Assembly (NCBI GenBank): GCA_037200045.1
Contig: JBBCHM010000002.1
Coordinates: 310,001-374,000, forward strand
Length of the DNA: 64,000 bases
Direction of reading: 5' to 3'
From: Rhizomicrobium sp.
GTDB taxonomy: Bacteria > Pseudomonadota > Alphaproteobacteria > Micropepsales > Micropepsaceae
Positions 46,692 through 55,900 of this stretch are shown here, piece by piece (positions within the stretch are counted from its first letter, which is position 1; every line of letters begins with the position of its first letter). The translations under genes were made by a program, and so were the position numbers. A model generated the notes under the pieces. It was not told the DNA's origin. It was given only the letters and a program-made list of their open reading frames with translations, and ran no database searches.

Positions 46692-48170
46692 ATGTCGAAG
46701 CACGCGCTTCGGTGGACGGCGAGATGGCGGGAGGCCGCAGCTTCGTCCTGGAAGGAGATCGCGGAATTTCGCGCGCGACGCTTCTTCGATGGCGGCCAGT
46801 CCGTTGCCGCGTCGCATGCGCCGCCCGAGTCCGGTGCGGTGCTGTTTCTGTTGGGGCTTCTCATTTTCATCACGGTCGGTGCCGCACTGATCGGCATTTT
46901 CGATCTGGATGCGATGCCAGAGCAAGCGTCCGACTTTGACCCTCCTCTCGACTGGCCGGTCGTCGTCTGCGTATTTGCGCTGATCATCGAGGGCGTGCTG
47001 ATCGCCATGGTTCGCGCCGAAAACCGGTCGCGCCGCTCCGCCGAAAGCCTGTCGCGCGAAAGCGAGGACCGGATGACGGTCGCGCTGGACTGTGCCGATG
47101 TCGGCCTTTGGCGCTGGAACAGGCCGGCCGGCCTCATCTGGCTGTCGGATTTCGCCCTGCATCTTCTGAATTTGCCGCTTGGATTTGTCGCAACGCCCGA
47201 GGCCTTCGGCGAGTATATCCACCCCGACGATCGTGCTGCGGTGGGCGATGCCATCAATCGCGCGATCGGCGACGACCGCAACGACAGCAGAACCTATGAG
47301 ATCGTCTACAGATTCGTGACACCAGCCGGCGTGACCCGCTGGTTGCGCATGCGCGGGCGGGCACGCCGCATCGGTGTCAGCCTAGACTACGAACTCGCCG
47401 GTACGGTCGCAGACATCACCAATACCAAGGAGATGCAGGCGGAGATCGAACGGCAACGCGTGACCTTGCTTCATCTTTCGCGCGTCTCGGTGCTCAGCGA
47501 GCTGTCGGGCGCGCTGGCCCATGAACTCAAGCAGCCCTTGACCGCGATCATGAGCAACGCACAGGCCGCCCAGCGGCTGCTTGACCGCGATCCTATCGAC
47601 TTCAAAGAGCTCCGTGATGCCATCTCGGACATCGTGAACGACGACGCGCGCGCCGGTGCGGTCATCGCGCATCTGCGTTCATTGCTGAAGAGGGAGTCGC
47701 TCGAGCGTGGGCCCGTCGATCTCAACGGCGCGGTTCTCGCGGCCCTGGAGCTGTCCTTGGCCGACTTGACGCAGCGCGGGATCACCGTGGTCCATAAGCC
47801 GGCAGCGCGACATCTGCTCCTGAGCGGCGATCAGATCCAGCTCCAGCAGCTCCTGCTGAACCTGATCGCGAACGCTTCCGAGGCCATGGCCGAACAGCAC
47901 GGCGGAACGCTGCTGATCGCCACCGACATGATCGGCGGCCGCGAAATCCATCTGGCCATTTCCGATACCGGCACGGGCATAGCAACCGATCTGCTGGCGC
48001 GACTGTTCGATCCGCTGGTCACCACCAAGCCGCACGGCCTTGGGCTGGGTCTTTCGATCAGCCGGGCGATCGCAGACGCCCATGGTGGACGGATCTGGGC
48101 CACCAACAATCCGGGCCGCGGCGCGACCTTCCATGTCCAGTTTCCCGTTCTGGAGGAGAAACGCCAATGA
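46692..48170 (+). CDS. membrane-bound PAS sensor histidine kinase (FixL/NtrB type)
   Basis: 492 residues; GGGGAGG stands before the ATG. Two membrane helices (about residues 49-70 and 88-107) bracket a short periplasmic loop of fewer than 20 residues. A PAS domain spans about 125-245 (VALDCADVGLWRWNRPAGLI; YIHPDDRAAVGDAINR). The dimerisation/phosphoacceptor helix has ALAHELKQPLTAIMSNAQAA with His277. The ATPase part shows the N box NLIANASEAM, the G1 box ISDTGTGI and GLGLGLSI. No heme-binding His was identified in the PAS domain. The stop overlaps the response regulator start (ATGA), so the two are a pair. The signal is unknown. Confidence 0.92.
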   Translation: MSKHALRWTARWREAAASSWKEIAEFRARRFFDGGQSVAASHAPPESGAVLFLLGLLIFITVGAALIGIFDLDAMPEQASDFDPPLDWPVVVCVFALIIEGVLIAMVRAENRSRRSAESLSRESEDRMTVALDCADVGLWRWNRPAGLIWLSDFALHLLNLPLGFVATPEAFGEYIHPDDRAAVGDAINRAIGDDRNDSRTYEIVYRFVTPAGVTRWLRMRGRARRIGVSLDYELAGTVADITNTKEMQAEIERQRVTLLHLSRVSVLSELSGALAHELKQPLTAIMSNAQAAQRLLDRDPIDFKELRDAISDIVNDDARAGAVIAHLRSLLKRESLERGPVDLNGAVLAALELSLADLTQRGITVVHKPAARHLLLSGDQIQLQQLLLNLIANASEAMAEQHGGTLLIATDMIGGREIHLAISDTGTGIATDLLARLFDPLVTTKPHGLGLGLSISRAIADAHGGRIWATNNPGRGATFHVQFPVLEEKRQ

Positions 48171-48814
48171 GTGCGCTGCCCGCCGCGGATAAAAATCCCT
48201 GCGTCTATCTGATCGACGACGACGACAGCATCCTGAAAGCTCTGAGCCGCCTCCTGCGCGCGGCTGGTTTCGACGTCGAGGCCTATGACTCCGCGCGAAA
48301 TTTTCTCGCACAGCACGATCCCGGCGCACCGGGCTGCGCGGTCCTCGACGTCGGCATGGCCGGTCTGGACGGGCTGGCGCTCCAAGAGGCGCTTGTCTCG
48401 GGCGACATGCCGCGCCCCGTGGTTTTCCTGACGGGTTGCGATGACGTTCCGACAAGCGTCCGCGCCATGAAGGCGGGCGCGATCGATTATCTCACCAAGC
48501 CGGTGCAGGACGATTTGCTGATCCGCGCGGTCGAAGCGGCCCTCGCCTTCGACCATGCGGCGCGCCAGCGAAAGAAGATGCTGGACGGCCTGTATGTGCG
48601 CTACACCGCGCTGACACCGCGTGAACGCGAGGTGATGGAACACGTCATCGCCGGCCGCCTCAACAAGCAGATCGCGCACGATCTGGGTACCGTCGAGAAG
48701 ACCATCAAAGTTCACCGCGCGCACATCATGGAGAAGATGCAAGTGCGTTCCGTTGCAGCACTGGTGCAGATCGCCGAGCAGATGAGCCTCGCGAAGAGAC
48801 GTCAGCCGCGATGA
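48167..48814 (+). CDS. FixJ-family response regulator with LuxR-type HTH
   Basis: 215 residues. The receiver has the acidic pocket LIDDDDS, phosphoacceptor Asp61 in AVLDVGMAGLDG, Thr in VVFLTGCDD and Lys in YLTKPV. The output domain is a LuxR/FixJ helix-turn-helix (LTPREREVMEHVIAGRLNKQ, then IAHDLGTVEKTIKVHRAHIM). It overlaps the kinase gene by four bases. LuxR-type outputs bind short palindromes as dimers, so this is the best local candidate for the TTGGACC-NN-GGTCCAA sites; no direct proof is available from sequence. Confidence 0.92.
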   Translation: MSALPAADKNPCVYLIDDDDSILKALSRLLRAAGFDVEAYDSARNFLAQHDPGAPGCAVLDVGMAGLDGLALQEALVSGDMPRPVVFLTGCDDVPTSVRAMKAGAIDYLTKPVQDDLLIRAVEAALAFDHAARQRKKMLDGLYVRYTALTPREREVMEHVIAGRLNKQIAHDLGTVEKTIKVHRAHIMEKMQVRSVAALVQIAEQMSLAKRRQPR

Positions 48815-48853
48815 TGCAATTCCTGCCGATTGCGGTCGGACCCGGCGCCCTTG

Positions 48854-48869
48854 TGCGTCTTAAGTCCAA
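48854..48869. promoter_or_regulatory. regulon palindrome 9, degenerate (TGCGTCTTAAGTCCAA)
   Basis: Only the right half-site is well kept. It lies 64 bp before the preferred start of the receiver-only gene, which would give that gene its own promoter. Confidence 0.45.
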
Positions 48870-48933
48870 TGTTGCCGCCCGGCAATTGCCGCTATCGCCC
48901 ATGGTCTCGAAACGACACCTTTGTGTCTCCGCC

Positions 48934-49320
48934 ATGGAAATCGTTCCGCTGCGCATCGCTATCCTCGACGACGATCAATCGGTTCGCCTCGCGATTTCGC
49001 GGCTGCTGAAGGCATGCCATTTGGAGACGGAAACCTTCGCAAATTGCAAAGAACTGCTCAATTTCCTCAAGCGTGATGTGCTCGATTGCCTTGTGCTGGA
49101 CCTGCAGATGCCGGGCATGAACGGAATCGACGTGATGCGCCATCTCGGGCAGCGCGGCGTCGTTCTGCCGGTCGTCATCATGACGGCGCATGATGGGCCC
49201 GGAACGCGCGAAACCTGCCTGTCCGCCGGCGCCCTGGGCTATGTACGAAAGCCGCTGGATGTCGAAACGCTGCTCCATGCGATCCGCGAAGCCATGACGG
49301 CGAGCCGGCCGACGCTCTGA
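48934..49320 (+). CDS. stand-alone receiver-domain protein
   Basis: 128 residues from the ATG at 48934 (MEIVPLRIAILDDDQSVRLA). The frame is open back to an ATG that overlaps the previous stop, but that would place the operator-like site inside the gene. Receiver features are present: LDDD, phosphoacceptor Asp56 in LVLDLQMPGMNG, the T in IMTAHDG and K in YVRKPL. There is no output domain. Proteins of this kind act as phosphate sinks or as adaptors for a kinase. It resembles the FixJ receiver more than CheY. Confidence 0.8.
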   Translation: MEIVPLRIAILDDDQSVRLAISRLLKACHLETETFANCKELLNFLKRDVLDCLVLDLQMPGMNGIDVMRHLGQRGVVLPVVIMTAHDGPGTRETCLSAGALGYVRKPLDVETLLHAIREAMTASRPTL

Positions 49321-49328
49321 GCGCAGGA

Positions 49329-49344
49329 TTGGACCAATGTCCAA
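49329..49344. promoter_or_regulatory. regulon palindrome 10 (TTGGACCAATGTCCAA)
   Basis: 15 of 16 positions fit. It lies 51 bp before the ATG of a small exported-protein gene that is split by an IS5-family insertion. Confidence 0.8.
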
Positions 49345-49490
49345 TGGAAGGTCGGCATCACCGCCCTACCATCGCGTGCCCGAAGGGAGCATGCGATGCG
49401 GATCCGGCGACGACCGAGAGTGCTGTTGCGGGACCTAGTGCTAGGGGCATTCGTCGCCATTTCGCTGACGGCGTTGTCGCCAAGCCTAAG

Positions 49491-50433
49491 AGCCGATCTG
49501 GAAAGAAGTTGAGTCGGGTGAATCGGTTGTGATTCCGTTGTGGGTGCTGATTCGCAACAGGAGCACCCGATGTGGAAGCCGGAGCACCGGCTGTCGGCGA
49601 GACGCAATGGTCTTCGCTATTCCAGCGACATGACGGATGAGGAATGGTCACTTGCGGCGCCGTTGATACCCCCGGCCAAGCGCGGCGGGCGCAAGCGCAC
49701 GACGGATGTGCGTGAAGTCTTGAACGCCATTTTCTATGTGCTTTGGACGGGCTGCCAATGGCAGGCGCTGCCGAAGGATTTTCCGCCCAAGAGCACGGTT
49801 CACGACTATCTCGAACTGTGGAACTGGGACGGGACGTTGGAGCGCATCCATCACGCGCTCTATGTGGCAGTGCGCGAGAGCCAAGGCCGCGAGGCCAGCC
49901 CCACCGCCGCCATCATCGACAGCCAGAGCGCCAAGGGAGCGCTCAAAGGGGGGCTCTGCTCGATCCTTCAGGCTACGACGCGGGCAAGAAGGTCAAGGGC
50001 CGCAAGAGGCACATCCTCGTCGATACGCTCGGCCTGTTGCTGAGCGTCGCCGTCCACAGCGCCGACATCCAGGATCGCGACGGCGCAGCGCTGGTCCTCG
50101 ACAAGCGGACGCGGCGATCGTTTCCCTTCATCGAACGTATCTTCGCCGACGGCGGTTACAACGCCAAAAAGACCGCCGATGCCGTCGCCGCCACCGGAAC
50201 CTGGGTCATCGAGATCGTCAAGCGCAGCGATGCCCACCGCTTCGTGGTCATGCCAAAACGCTGGATCGTCGAACGCACCCTGGCCTGGATCAGCCGCAAC
50301 CGACGCCTGGCGCGCGACTTCGAGCGCTACGCCACAACCGTCGCGGCCTTCATCCGCCTCGCCATGATCCGCATCATGCTCAAGCGACTTGCCGCAAATC
50401 CCTCAAAATGATTCAGTTCTTTCCGGATCGGCT
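49491..50433 (+). mobile_element. IS5-family insertion sequence, about 943 bp
   Basis: The terminal inverted repeats are AGCCGATCTGGAAAGAA at the left and the reverse complement AGCCGATCCGGAAAGAA at the right. The flanks carry the direct repeat CTAAG (49486-49490 and 50434-50438). Depending on whether a terminal G/C pair is counted in the element, the duplication is 3 to 5 bp. It carries one transposase read through a -1 frameshift. Confidence 0.9.
49570..50411 (+). CDS. IS5-family (IS427-type) transposase with -1 frameshift
   Basis: The ATG at 49570 follows AGGAG. The first frame gives MWKPEHRLSARRNGLRYSSD and the DUF4096-type N-terminus (EWSLAAPLIPPAKRGGRKRT; AIFYVLWTGCQWQALPKDFP). It ends with the first catalytic Asp in AAIIDSQSAKG. 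At AAAGGGGGG (about 49945-49953) the frame shifts by -1 to GYDAGKKVKGRKRHILVDTL, then the second Asp (FADGGY) and the Glu in RWIVERTLAWISRNRRLARD. A-G slippery runs of this kind are normal in the group, so the frameshift is likely programmed and the element may be active. Confidence 0.88.
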
Positions 50434-50522
50434 CTAAGTACGGCACCGCCACAGTCGGCAATGGCCGGTTTCTTGACAGTTCCGACGCATGGGATACCGC
50501 ACAAGCCTCACTGTGAGTGAGC

Positions 50523-50538
50523 TTGGACCTTGGTCCAA
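50523..50538. promoter_or_regulatory. regulon palindrome 11 (TTGGACCTTGGTCCAA)
   Basis: All conserved positions match; it lies 105 bp before the OmpA-like gene, immediately after the stop of the interrupted peptide gene. Confidence 0.8.
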
Positions 50539-50643
50539 TTGAGCATTTCACTCGTAAGCCGACCATTGCGACGGGTCTTGGAAGAGACCTGCATGATCGA
50601 CGGATAGCCCCATCGGCCATCCGTTGCTGACGGGGAGAACGGC

Positions 50644-51711
50644 ATGACGTCTCGCATCTTGTCCGCAACCGCCGGCACGGCGCTGGCCGTGCTGCTCGGC
50701 TTTCCCGCGGCCGCGGCCGAGCCGCATGGCTGGTATCTGGGCTTCGGGTCCGGATGGTCGCAGCTACAATCCTCGAACTTCCTGCTCGGGCCGCCCGCCG
50801 GCCCTGCCAGCGGCAAGCTCACCTTCGGCGACGCGGCCGCGGTGGATCTCGCCTTCGGCTACAAGTTCGGCCTGCCGATCCGCACCGAATTCGAGCTGCG
50901 CTATGCGGATTACGACGCACGGCAATTGCTCCCGAACGGGCTTGGCGCGACCAATCTCACGGGAGACACCGCCGTCACGCAGTTCTTCGGCAATGTGTTC
51001 TATGATCTGCCGCTGACGCGGCACATCGCGCTGACGCTCGGGACCGGCATCGGCGGCGCAATGTTCGATCCCTCTTTCACCGACGCGTCGGCCAATCGTG
51101 TCAGCGGGGGCGATACGGTATTCACGTGGCAGGCTATCGGCGGCCTCACCTTCGCGCTGTCGGATCATTTCGAACTGCAGGCCGACTATCGTTACCAGTC
51201 GATCGACGATAGCAGCCATGCCTTCAACGCCGTCTCGCCATTCGGACTGCGCGACAAGGACGTGCAGTCCGTGATGATCAACCTGCGCTGGTATCCGATG
51301 GCCGACGCCGCGCCACCGCCTGCACCACCGCCACCTCCGCCGCCTCCCCCACCGCTACCTCCTCCGCCGCCAGCGCCGGTGAAGACCTTCATCATCTTCT
51401 TCGACTTCGACAAATCCGACCTGACCGAACAGGCGCAGCAAGTCGTCGCCGATGCGGTGACCGCCGCGAAGGCCCAGGGCGCCGTGCATGTAGTGGTCAC
51501 CGGCCATACCGACACCGTCGGCTCCGAGACGTACAACATGGCGCTGTCACTCAAGCGCGCTGGTGCGGTGAAGGCGCAAATGGTCGCCGACGGCCTCGGC
51601 GAAACCGAAATCGCGACGGTCGGAAAAGGTTTTGCCGAGCCACTCGTGCAGACCGGGCCCGGCGTGCGCGAACCGCAGAACCGGCGCGCCGTGATCGATC
51701 TGGGCGGCTAG
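50644..51711 (+). CDS. OmpA-family protein: 8-strand barrel, polyproline linker, peptidoglycan-binding domain
   Basis: 355 residues; GGGGAGAA precedes the ATG. Signal peptide to about residue 25 (AAAAEP). The barrel spans about 26-218 (GWYLGFGSGWSQLQSSNFLL; AAVDLAFGYKFGLPIRTEFE; VQSVMINLRWYP). Residues 222-246 are nearly all proline with a few alanines (APPPAPPPPPPPPPPLPPPP). The C-terminal OmpA domain has FIIFFDFDKSDLT, the signature VVVTGHTDTVGSETYNMALS and EPQNRRAVIDLGG. The linker composition matches that of the autotransporter downstream, and a prolyl-hydroxylase-like gene lies between the two. Confidence 0.92.
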   Translation: MTSRILSATAGTALAVLLGFPAAAAEPHGWYLGFGSGWSQLQSSNFLLGPPAGPASGKLTFGDAAAVDLAFGYKFGLPIRTEFELRYADYDARQLLPNGLGATNLTGDTAVTQFFGNVFYDLPLTRHIALTLGTGIGGAMFDPSFTDASANRVSGGDTVFTWQAIGGLTFALSDHFELQADYRYQSIDDSSHAFNAVSPFGLRDKDVQSVMINLRWYPMADAAPPPAPPPPPPPPPPLPPPPPAPVKTFIIFFDFDKSDLTEQAQQVVADAVTAAKAQGAVHVVVTGHTDTVGSETYNMALSLKRAGAVKAQMVADGLGETEIATVGKGFAEPLVQTGPGVREPQNRRAVIDLGG

Positions 51712-51725
51712 CAACGGAGGTCAAC

Positions 51726-52028
51726 ATGAGCGATCGCCTTGTCATACGGACGATATTGCTGAGCGCGGCGGTCGCCGCAATCTCCGCCACGGCCGGCTAC
51801 TGGATCGCGCAGCCGGGTCAGCCGGCCTATATGCGCGTGACGATCGAGCCGGCGCGGCCCGAACTGGCCGGCACCGACGTACCGCAATACGATTCCGGCG
51901 ATCCCCGCTTCGTGGTCGATCCCGATGGCGACGACGAGCAGAGCGCCAACCGCTCATGTGACGCCGGTCAGGACTGTGACGACCACTCCGACGACGGCGA
52001 TCCGGCGGATGCGGTGTGGCACACATAA
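51726..52028 (+). CDS. small membrane-anchored acidic protein
   Basis: 100 residues, 14 bp after the OmpA gene with GGAGGT before the ATG, so in the same operon. One N-terminal hydrophobic segment (IRTILLSAAVAAISATAGYW), then a periplasmic part rich in Asp with two Cys (SCDAGQDCDDHSDDGD). The acidic repeat could bind calcium or other cations. Family not recognised. Confidence 0.7.
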   Translation: MSDRLVIRTILLSAAVAAISATAGYWIAQPGQPAYMRVTIEPARPELAGTDVPQYDSGDPRFVVDPDGDDEQSANRSCDAGQDCDDHSDDGDPADAVWHT

Positions 52029-52075
52029 TCCACGCGCTGCAGGTCACGTGCGTATAGCGAGAAACCGGAAGCGGG

Positions 52076-52780
52076 TCAGAACACTCGCTTTGCGTTTGCG
52101 TCTTCGTGCGACGCATCATATGTGAACCACCCGGCGTAGGTGTAGCGCAGCCCGCGCCGGACGCGCGTCACGCCATGGACGAATTCGGGCCCGGCGCCGA
52201 AAAGCACAAGCATGCCGGCTTCGGGCTTCAACCGTATCGCATATCCGGGGAAGAACGTCTCGCCGCCTTCATAGTCGTCGTTAAGATAGAGGAGCGACGA
52301 GAAGCATCGGTGAGGCGTCGCGTTCGGAGCGCCGTCGGGCTCCATATTGTCGGCATGCGGCGTCAGTTCGATCCCCTCGTGCCAGCGCACCAGTTGCGCC
52401 GTATCCGAATAGATCGTCTGTGTCGGACGTGCCGCATGCGTGAGCACGAGTTGTGCCAGGAGGCGTACCTGCTGCATCAGTCGGAGCGCGTCGGTTTCAC
52501 TTTCGGGCAGCATGTTCTGCCAGATATAGCGGCCCGCCCAATAGGAAGGGCCGTCTTTCGTCGCACAGGTTTCGCGGTTTCGCTCGAAGCAAGCGATCAG
52601 CGTCATACATTGCCTGGATGACAGGACATGGCGGCGCACGATGATGGGGCCGTCCCCGTCTTGCGCCTGATGCAAGCGCAGCAGCCGGGGATCGCCGCGC
52701 CACCATTCGGTCTCACCCCTGCGCGGCATTAAGACAACGGGCGAGCGCTCGACAAGTGCTTCGCTCAATGCCGTCTCCAT
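52076..52780 (-). CDS. 2-oxoglutarate/Fe(II) oxygenase, prolyl-4-hydroxylase type
   Basis: 234 residues from the ATG at 52780; an upstream start would run through the palindrome. The double-stranded beta-helix shows the metal ligands His142-x-Asp144 in GIELTPHADNMEPDG and the distal His202 in EFVHGVTRVRRG with Arg212 as the 2-oxoglutarate ligand. SSLLYLNDDYEGGETFFPGY is the conserved strand-turn of P4Hc domains. These enzymes hydroxylate prolyl residues in peptides. The only proline-rich polypeptides in sight are the flanking OmpA linker and the autotransporter linker. No signal peptide, so action would be cytoplasmic, before export. Confidence 0.85.
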   Translation of the reverse strand: METALSEALVERSPVVLMPRRGETEWWRGDPRLLRLHQAQDGDGPIIVRRHVLSSRQCMTLIACFERNRETCATKDGPSYWAGRYIWQNMLPESETDALRLMQQVRLLAQLVLTHAARPTQTIYSDTAQLVRWHEGIELTPHADNMEPDGAPNATPHRCFSSLLYLNDDYEGGETFFPGYAIRLKPEAGMLVLFGAGPEFVHGVTRVRRGLRYTYAGWFTYDASHEDANAKRVF

Positions 52781-52821
52781 TTGCGACCCGAGAGACTCGC
52801 ATCGGCCTACAACCTGAGGCA

Positions 52822-52837
52822 GTGGACCAAGGTCCAA
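52822..52837. promoter_or_regulatory. regulon palindrome 12 (GTGGACCAAGGTCCAA)
   Basis: 15 of 16 positions fit. It lies 41 bp before the oxygenase start and 77 bp before the autotransporter start, so it may serve both divergent genes. Confidence 0.75.
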
Positions 52838-52914
52838 TAGAACGTCCCGGGAGGTTGGCGCGACCGTGCGTTGGCGAAGACAGGCATCGCTTCGCAACCA
52901 GCGGGTCTTCCTTC

Positions 52915-55900
52915 ATGGCGAATGCGCCACGTGACGATTGCAATCCCGACCGTTTAACGGGGACTCACAAGGCGCGCGGCATTCGTCACGGCGCGAACGG
53001 CTTGCATCTTAAATCTCTTTTACGCTCTACCGCGTCACTTGCGATCCTTGCAGCAATGACCGTTTCGCCGGCCCAGGCGCAGCAGTTCGCCGCGACAAAT
53101 GGCACGACGCAGACGGCGCCGGGCCCGAGCTATAGCGCGGTCGGCGCAACACCCGCCGCCAACGGCTCCGCGCTGTTCGCCAACAACGCGGGCAGCGTCA
53201 TCAACGGCACGAATCTGTCGCTGACATCGAGCATCGTCAACGCATTCGGTGCGCTCGCGCAAAACGGCGCCGCGGTCAATCTCACCGGCGGCACCATAGG
53301 AACCAGCGCGACAGGCGCCCATGGTGTATCCGCCACGTCGGATGGAGACATCGCGATTTCCGGCGGAACGGCGATCAGCGTCACCGGCCAGAATGCGATC
53401 GGCCTTCTCGCATCGGGGGCCGGCTCCACGATCCTGGCGACCGGTGCAACGATCAACGCGACGAATTTCGGCTCCTTCGGCGCCAGTGCCGAGGGTGGGG
53501 CGTCGATCACCCTCACCGGCGGCTCGGTCACCAGCGTCAACAGCGCCCTGCGTATCTTAACCGGTGGCGCCCTCAGCGCATTCAACGTCAACGCGACGGC
53601 GACGGGCTCCAATGCCATCGGCGTGAATGCCGACAGCGGGACGATCAGCCTCACGGGTGGCTCGGTCACTGCACTCGTCGGTACGAACGACCACGGACTG
53701 AACGCAAGCGGGACCACGGGACGCATTATTGCCCAGGGCGTGACCGTAAGCGCGACAGGCGCTGGATTGCGTGCGGCCAATGCGGGTGCGTCCATCGCCT
53801 TCAGCACTGGCACCATCATGAGCGCGAGCCTCGGCGCGCTCGCGCAAAACGGCGGGCGTGTTGACACCGCCTCGGCCACGATCATTACCTCCGGCAACAA
53901 TGCCTACGGGGTGTCCTCCAACGGCGCGGCCTCGATCATCGCCTCATCCGGCGATTCCATCTACACGGGCGTCAAGACCAACAGCAGCGGACAGCCCGTG
54001 CTGGCCAACGGCACCACCCTCGCCACGAATCCGAGCCAATTTGTTCCATCGGGCACCACGAGCGCCAGTGGCGCTTACGCATTGGGCGGCGGTGCGATTT
54101 TTCTCAACGTCGATCCCGTCAGCCTTGCCCCGACAGGCGCTTCGGGCACCATACGGGCATTCGGCGATTTCAGCCACGCCCTGCGTGCCGATGGCGCGGG
54201 TTCCAGGATCGTCGGCGCCAACGAAACCATCGTCACCACCGCAACCGCTCATGGCGCGCTTGCGATAAGCGGCGGCTCGGTCACGACCAGCGGCTTTACC
54301 ATCACCACTTCGGGAGCTAGCGCGTTCGGATTGAGCGCCAGCGGCAACGCATCGCAAGTCACGTCTTCGGGCGACACCATCTATACGGGCGTGAAAACCA
54401 ATGCGAGCGGCACTCCAGTGCTCGCGGACGGAGTCACGCCTGCCAGCGGACCGGCGCAATATGTCGCCTCCGGCCAGGCCGGTGCATTCGGCATCGACGC
54501 GGTCGTGGGCGGCTTGGTCAATGTCAATGTCGATCCCGCAAACAAGCTGGCGACTGGCGCGTCAGGTTCGGTGCTGACCTTTGGCCTCAACGCCAATGGT
54601 TTCATGGCGGATGGCGTCGGAAGCGGGACACGGTCCGCGATCTTCGCGGCGAATGAAACGGTGACGACCAATGGTGTTCGCGCCATCGGCGCCCAGGCCA
54701 CCAATGGCGGCCAGATCACCGGATCGGGCCTGGTCTTTCTGACCAAGGGCGGCAACAGCGGTACGGCCGGCGCGACCGGTATCCAGGCCGACGGCAATTC
54801 CTCGGTCACCCTGACCGGCGGTTCGATCACGACACAGGGTGCCATCGGCACCGGAGCATTCGCGTTCGGCGGACAGGTATCTTTGACGGACGTAACCCTG
54901 CGCACCATGGCGCAGTCGGTTGCCATAAGTGGTGTATCCTACGGCGCTTATGGCGTGAATGCCCAGATTGCGGGCCAGGCCGCGGTTCGCGGCGGGTCGG
55001 TGACCACCGACGGCAGCTTTGCCGTGGGGATGCGCGCGTCCGGCGCCGGAAGCAAAGTATTCGCCAATGTCGATCCCGCGACGCAAATCGCCACCGGAAC
55101 CTCCAGCAGCGTGACAACAAGCGGCAGCAACGCCTATGGCCTGCTTGCGGCCGGCGGTGGCCTGATCGCCGCCTCGGCAGCAACGGTCAATACAACAGGT
55201 TCGGACGCGATCGGCGCCTACTCGTCCGGGTCGACGATACGGATCGCGGGCGGATCCATCACCACCCTTGGGTCGGATGCGGTCGGCATCCTGGCCGAAG
55301 ATCCCAGTGTCGGCCTCGGCGCCAGCCTGTTCTCGGGGGATTCAGACCCGACAGACCAGGGGACCTTCCCCACAAGCCCGTCGGCCGCACCAGGGCTGCT
55401 TGCCGCCGACGGGACGGCCATCGCCACCTCGGGCGCCGGGGCGCATGGTGCGGAAGCCGATGCCGGCGGAACGATTACAATAACGGGCGCATCGATCCTG
55501 ACGTCGGGTGACAACGCGGGTGGCCTGTTCGCGACGGGCGCCAGCGCGCAGGTTACGGCCGCAAATCTGGCGATTACGACGCGGGGATCGGGAGCGGCAG
55601 GCGTCTGGGCCAGCGCTAGCGGGCTGGTCGCGATCGATCCGACCACGATCATCACGTCGGGTGACAACGCCTACGGATTGTTTGCTGACGGTGCCGGCTC
55701 CGTAATCACATCATCGGGCGATTCCATCTCCACCGGCGTCAAGACCAACGCGTCCGGGACACCGGTGTTGGCCGACGGCGTCACGCCAGCCACCGATCCC
55801 AGCCAGTATGTCAGTTCGGGAGCGATGACGGCGCATGGCATCTATGTCACGGACGGCGGTCAGGTCTGGATCAATCTCGACACGGCTGGAACACCGACCG

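Larger units (their letters stand above)
49396..50520 (+). pseudogene. 58-residue exported peptide gene interrupted by IS5-family element
   Basis: The ATG at 49396 follows GGGAG. The first 31 codons encode a basic start and hydrophobic signal (MRIRRRPRVLLRDLVLGAFV then AISLTALSPSL). Removing the insertion and one copy of the duplicated CTAAG joins codon 32 (AG plus T at 50439) to an open frame (TAPPQSAMAGFLTVPTHGIP) that ends at the TGA 50518-50520. The interrupted gene would make a short secreted Pro/His-containing peptide. Because the restored frame is intact, the insertion looks recent. The upstream palindrome shows it belonged to the regulon. Confidence 0.7.

Noticed and set aside
25470..52837. 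The TTGGACC palindromes as insertion-sequence ends or a dispersed mobile repeat
   Set aside because: They are only 16 bp, lack flanking similarity, and sit at a fixed distance before start codons, which fits a protein-binding site.
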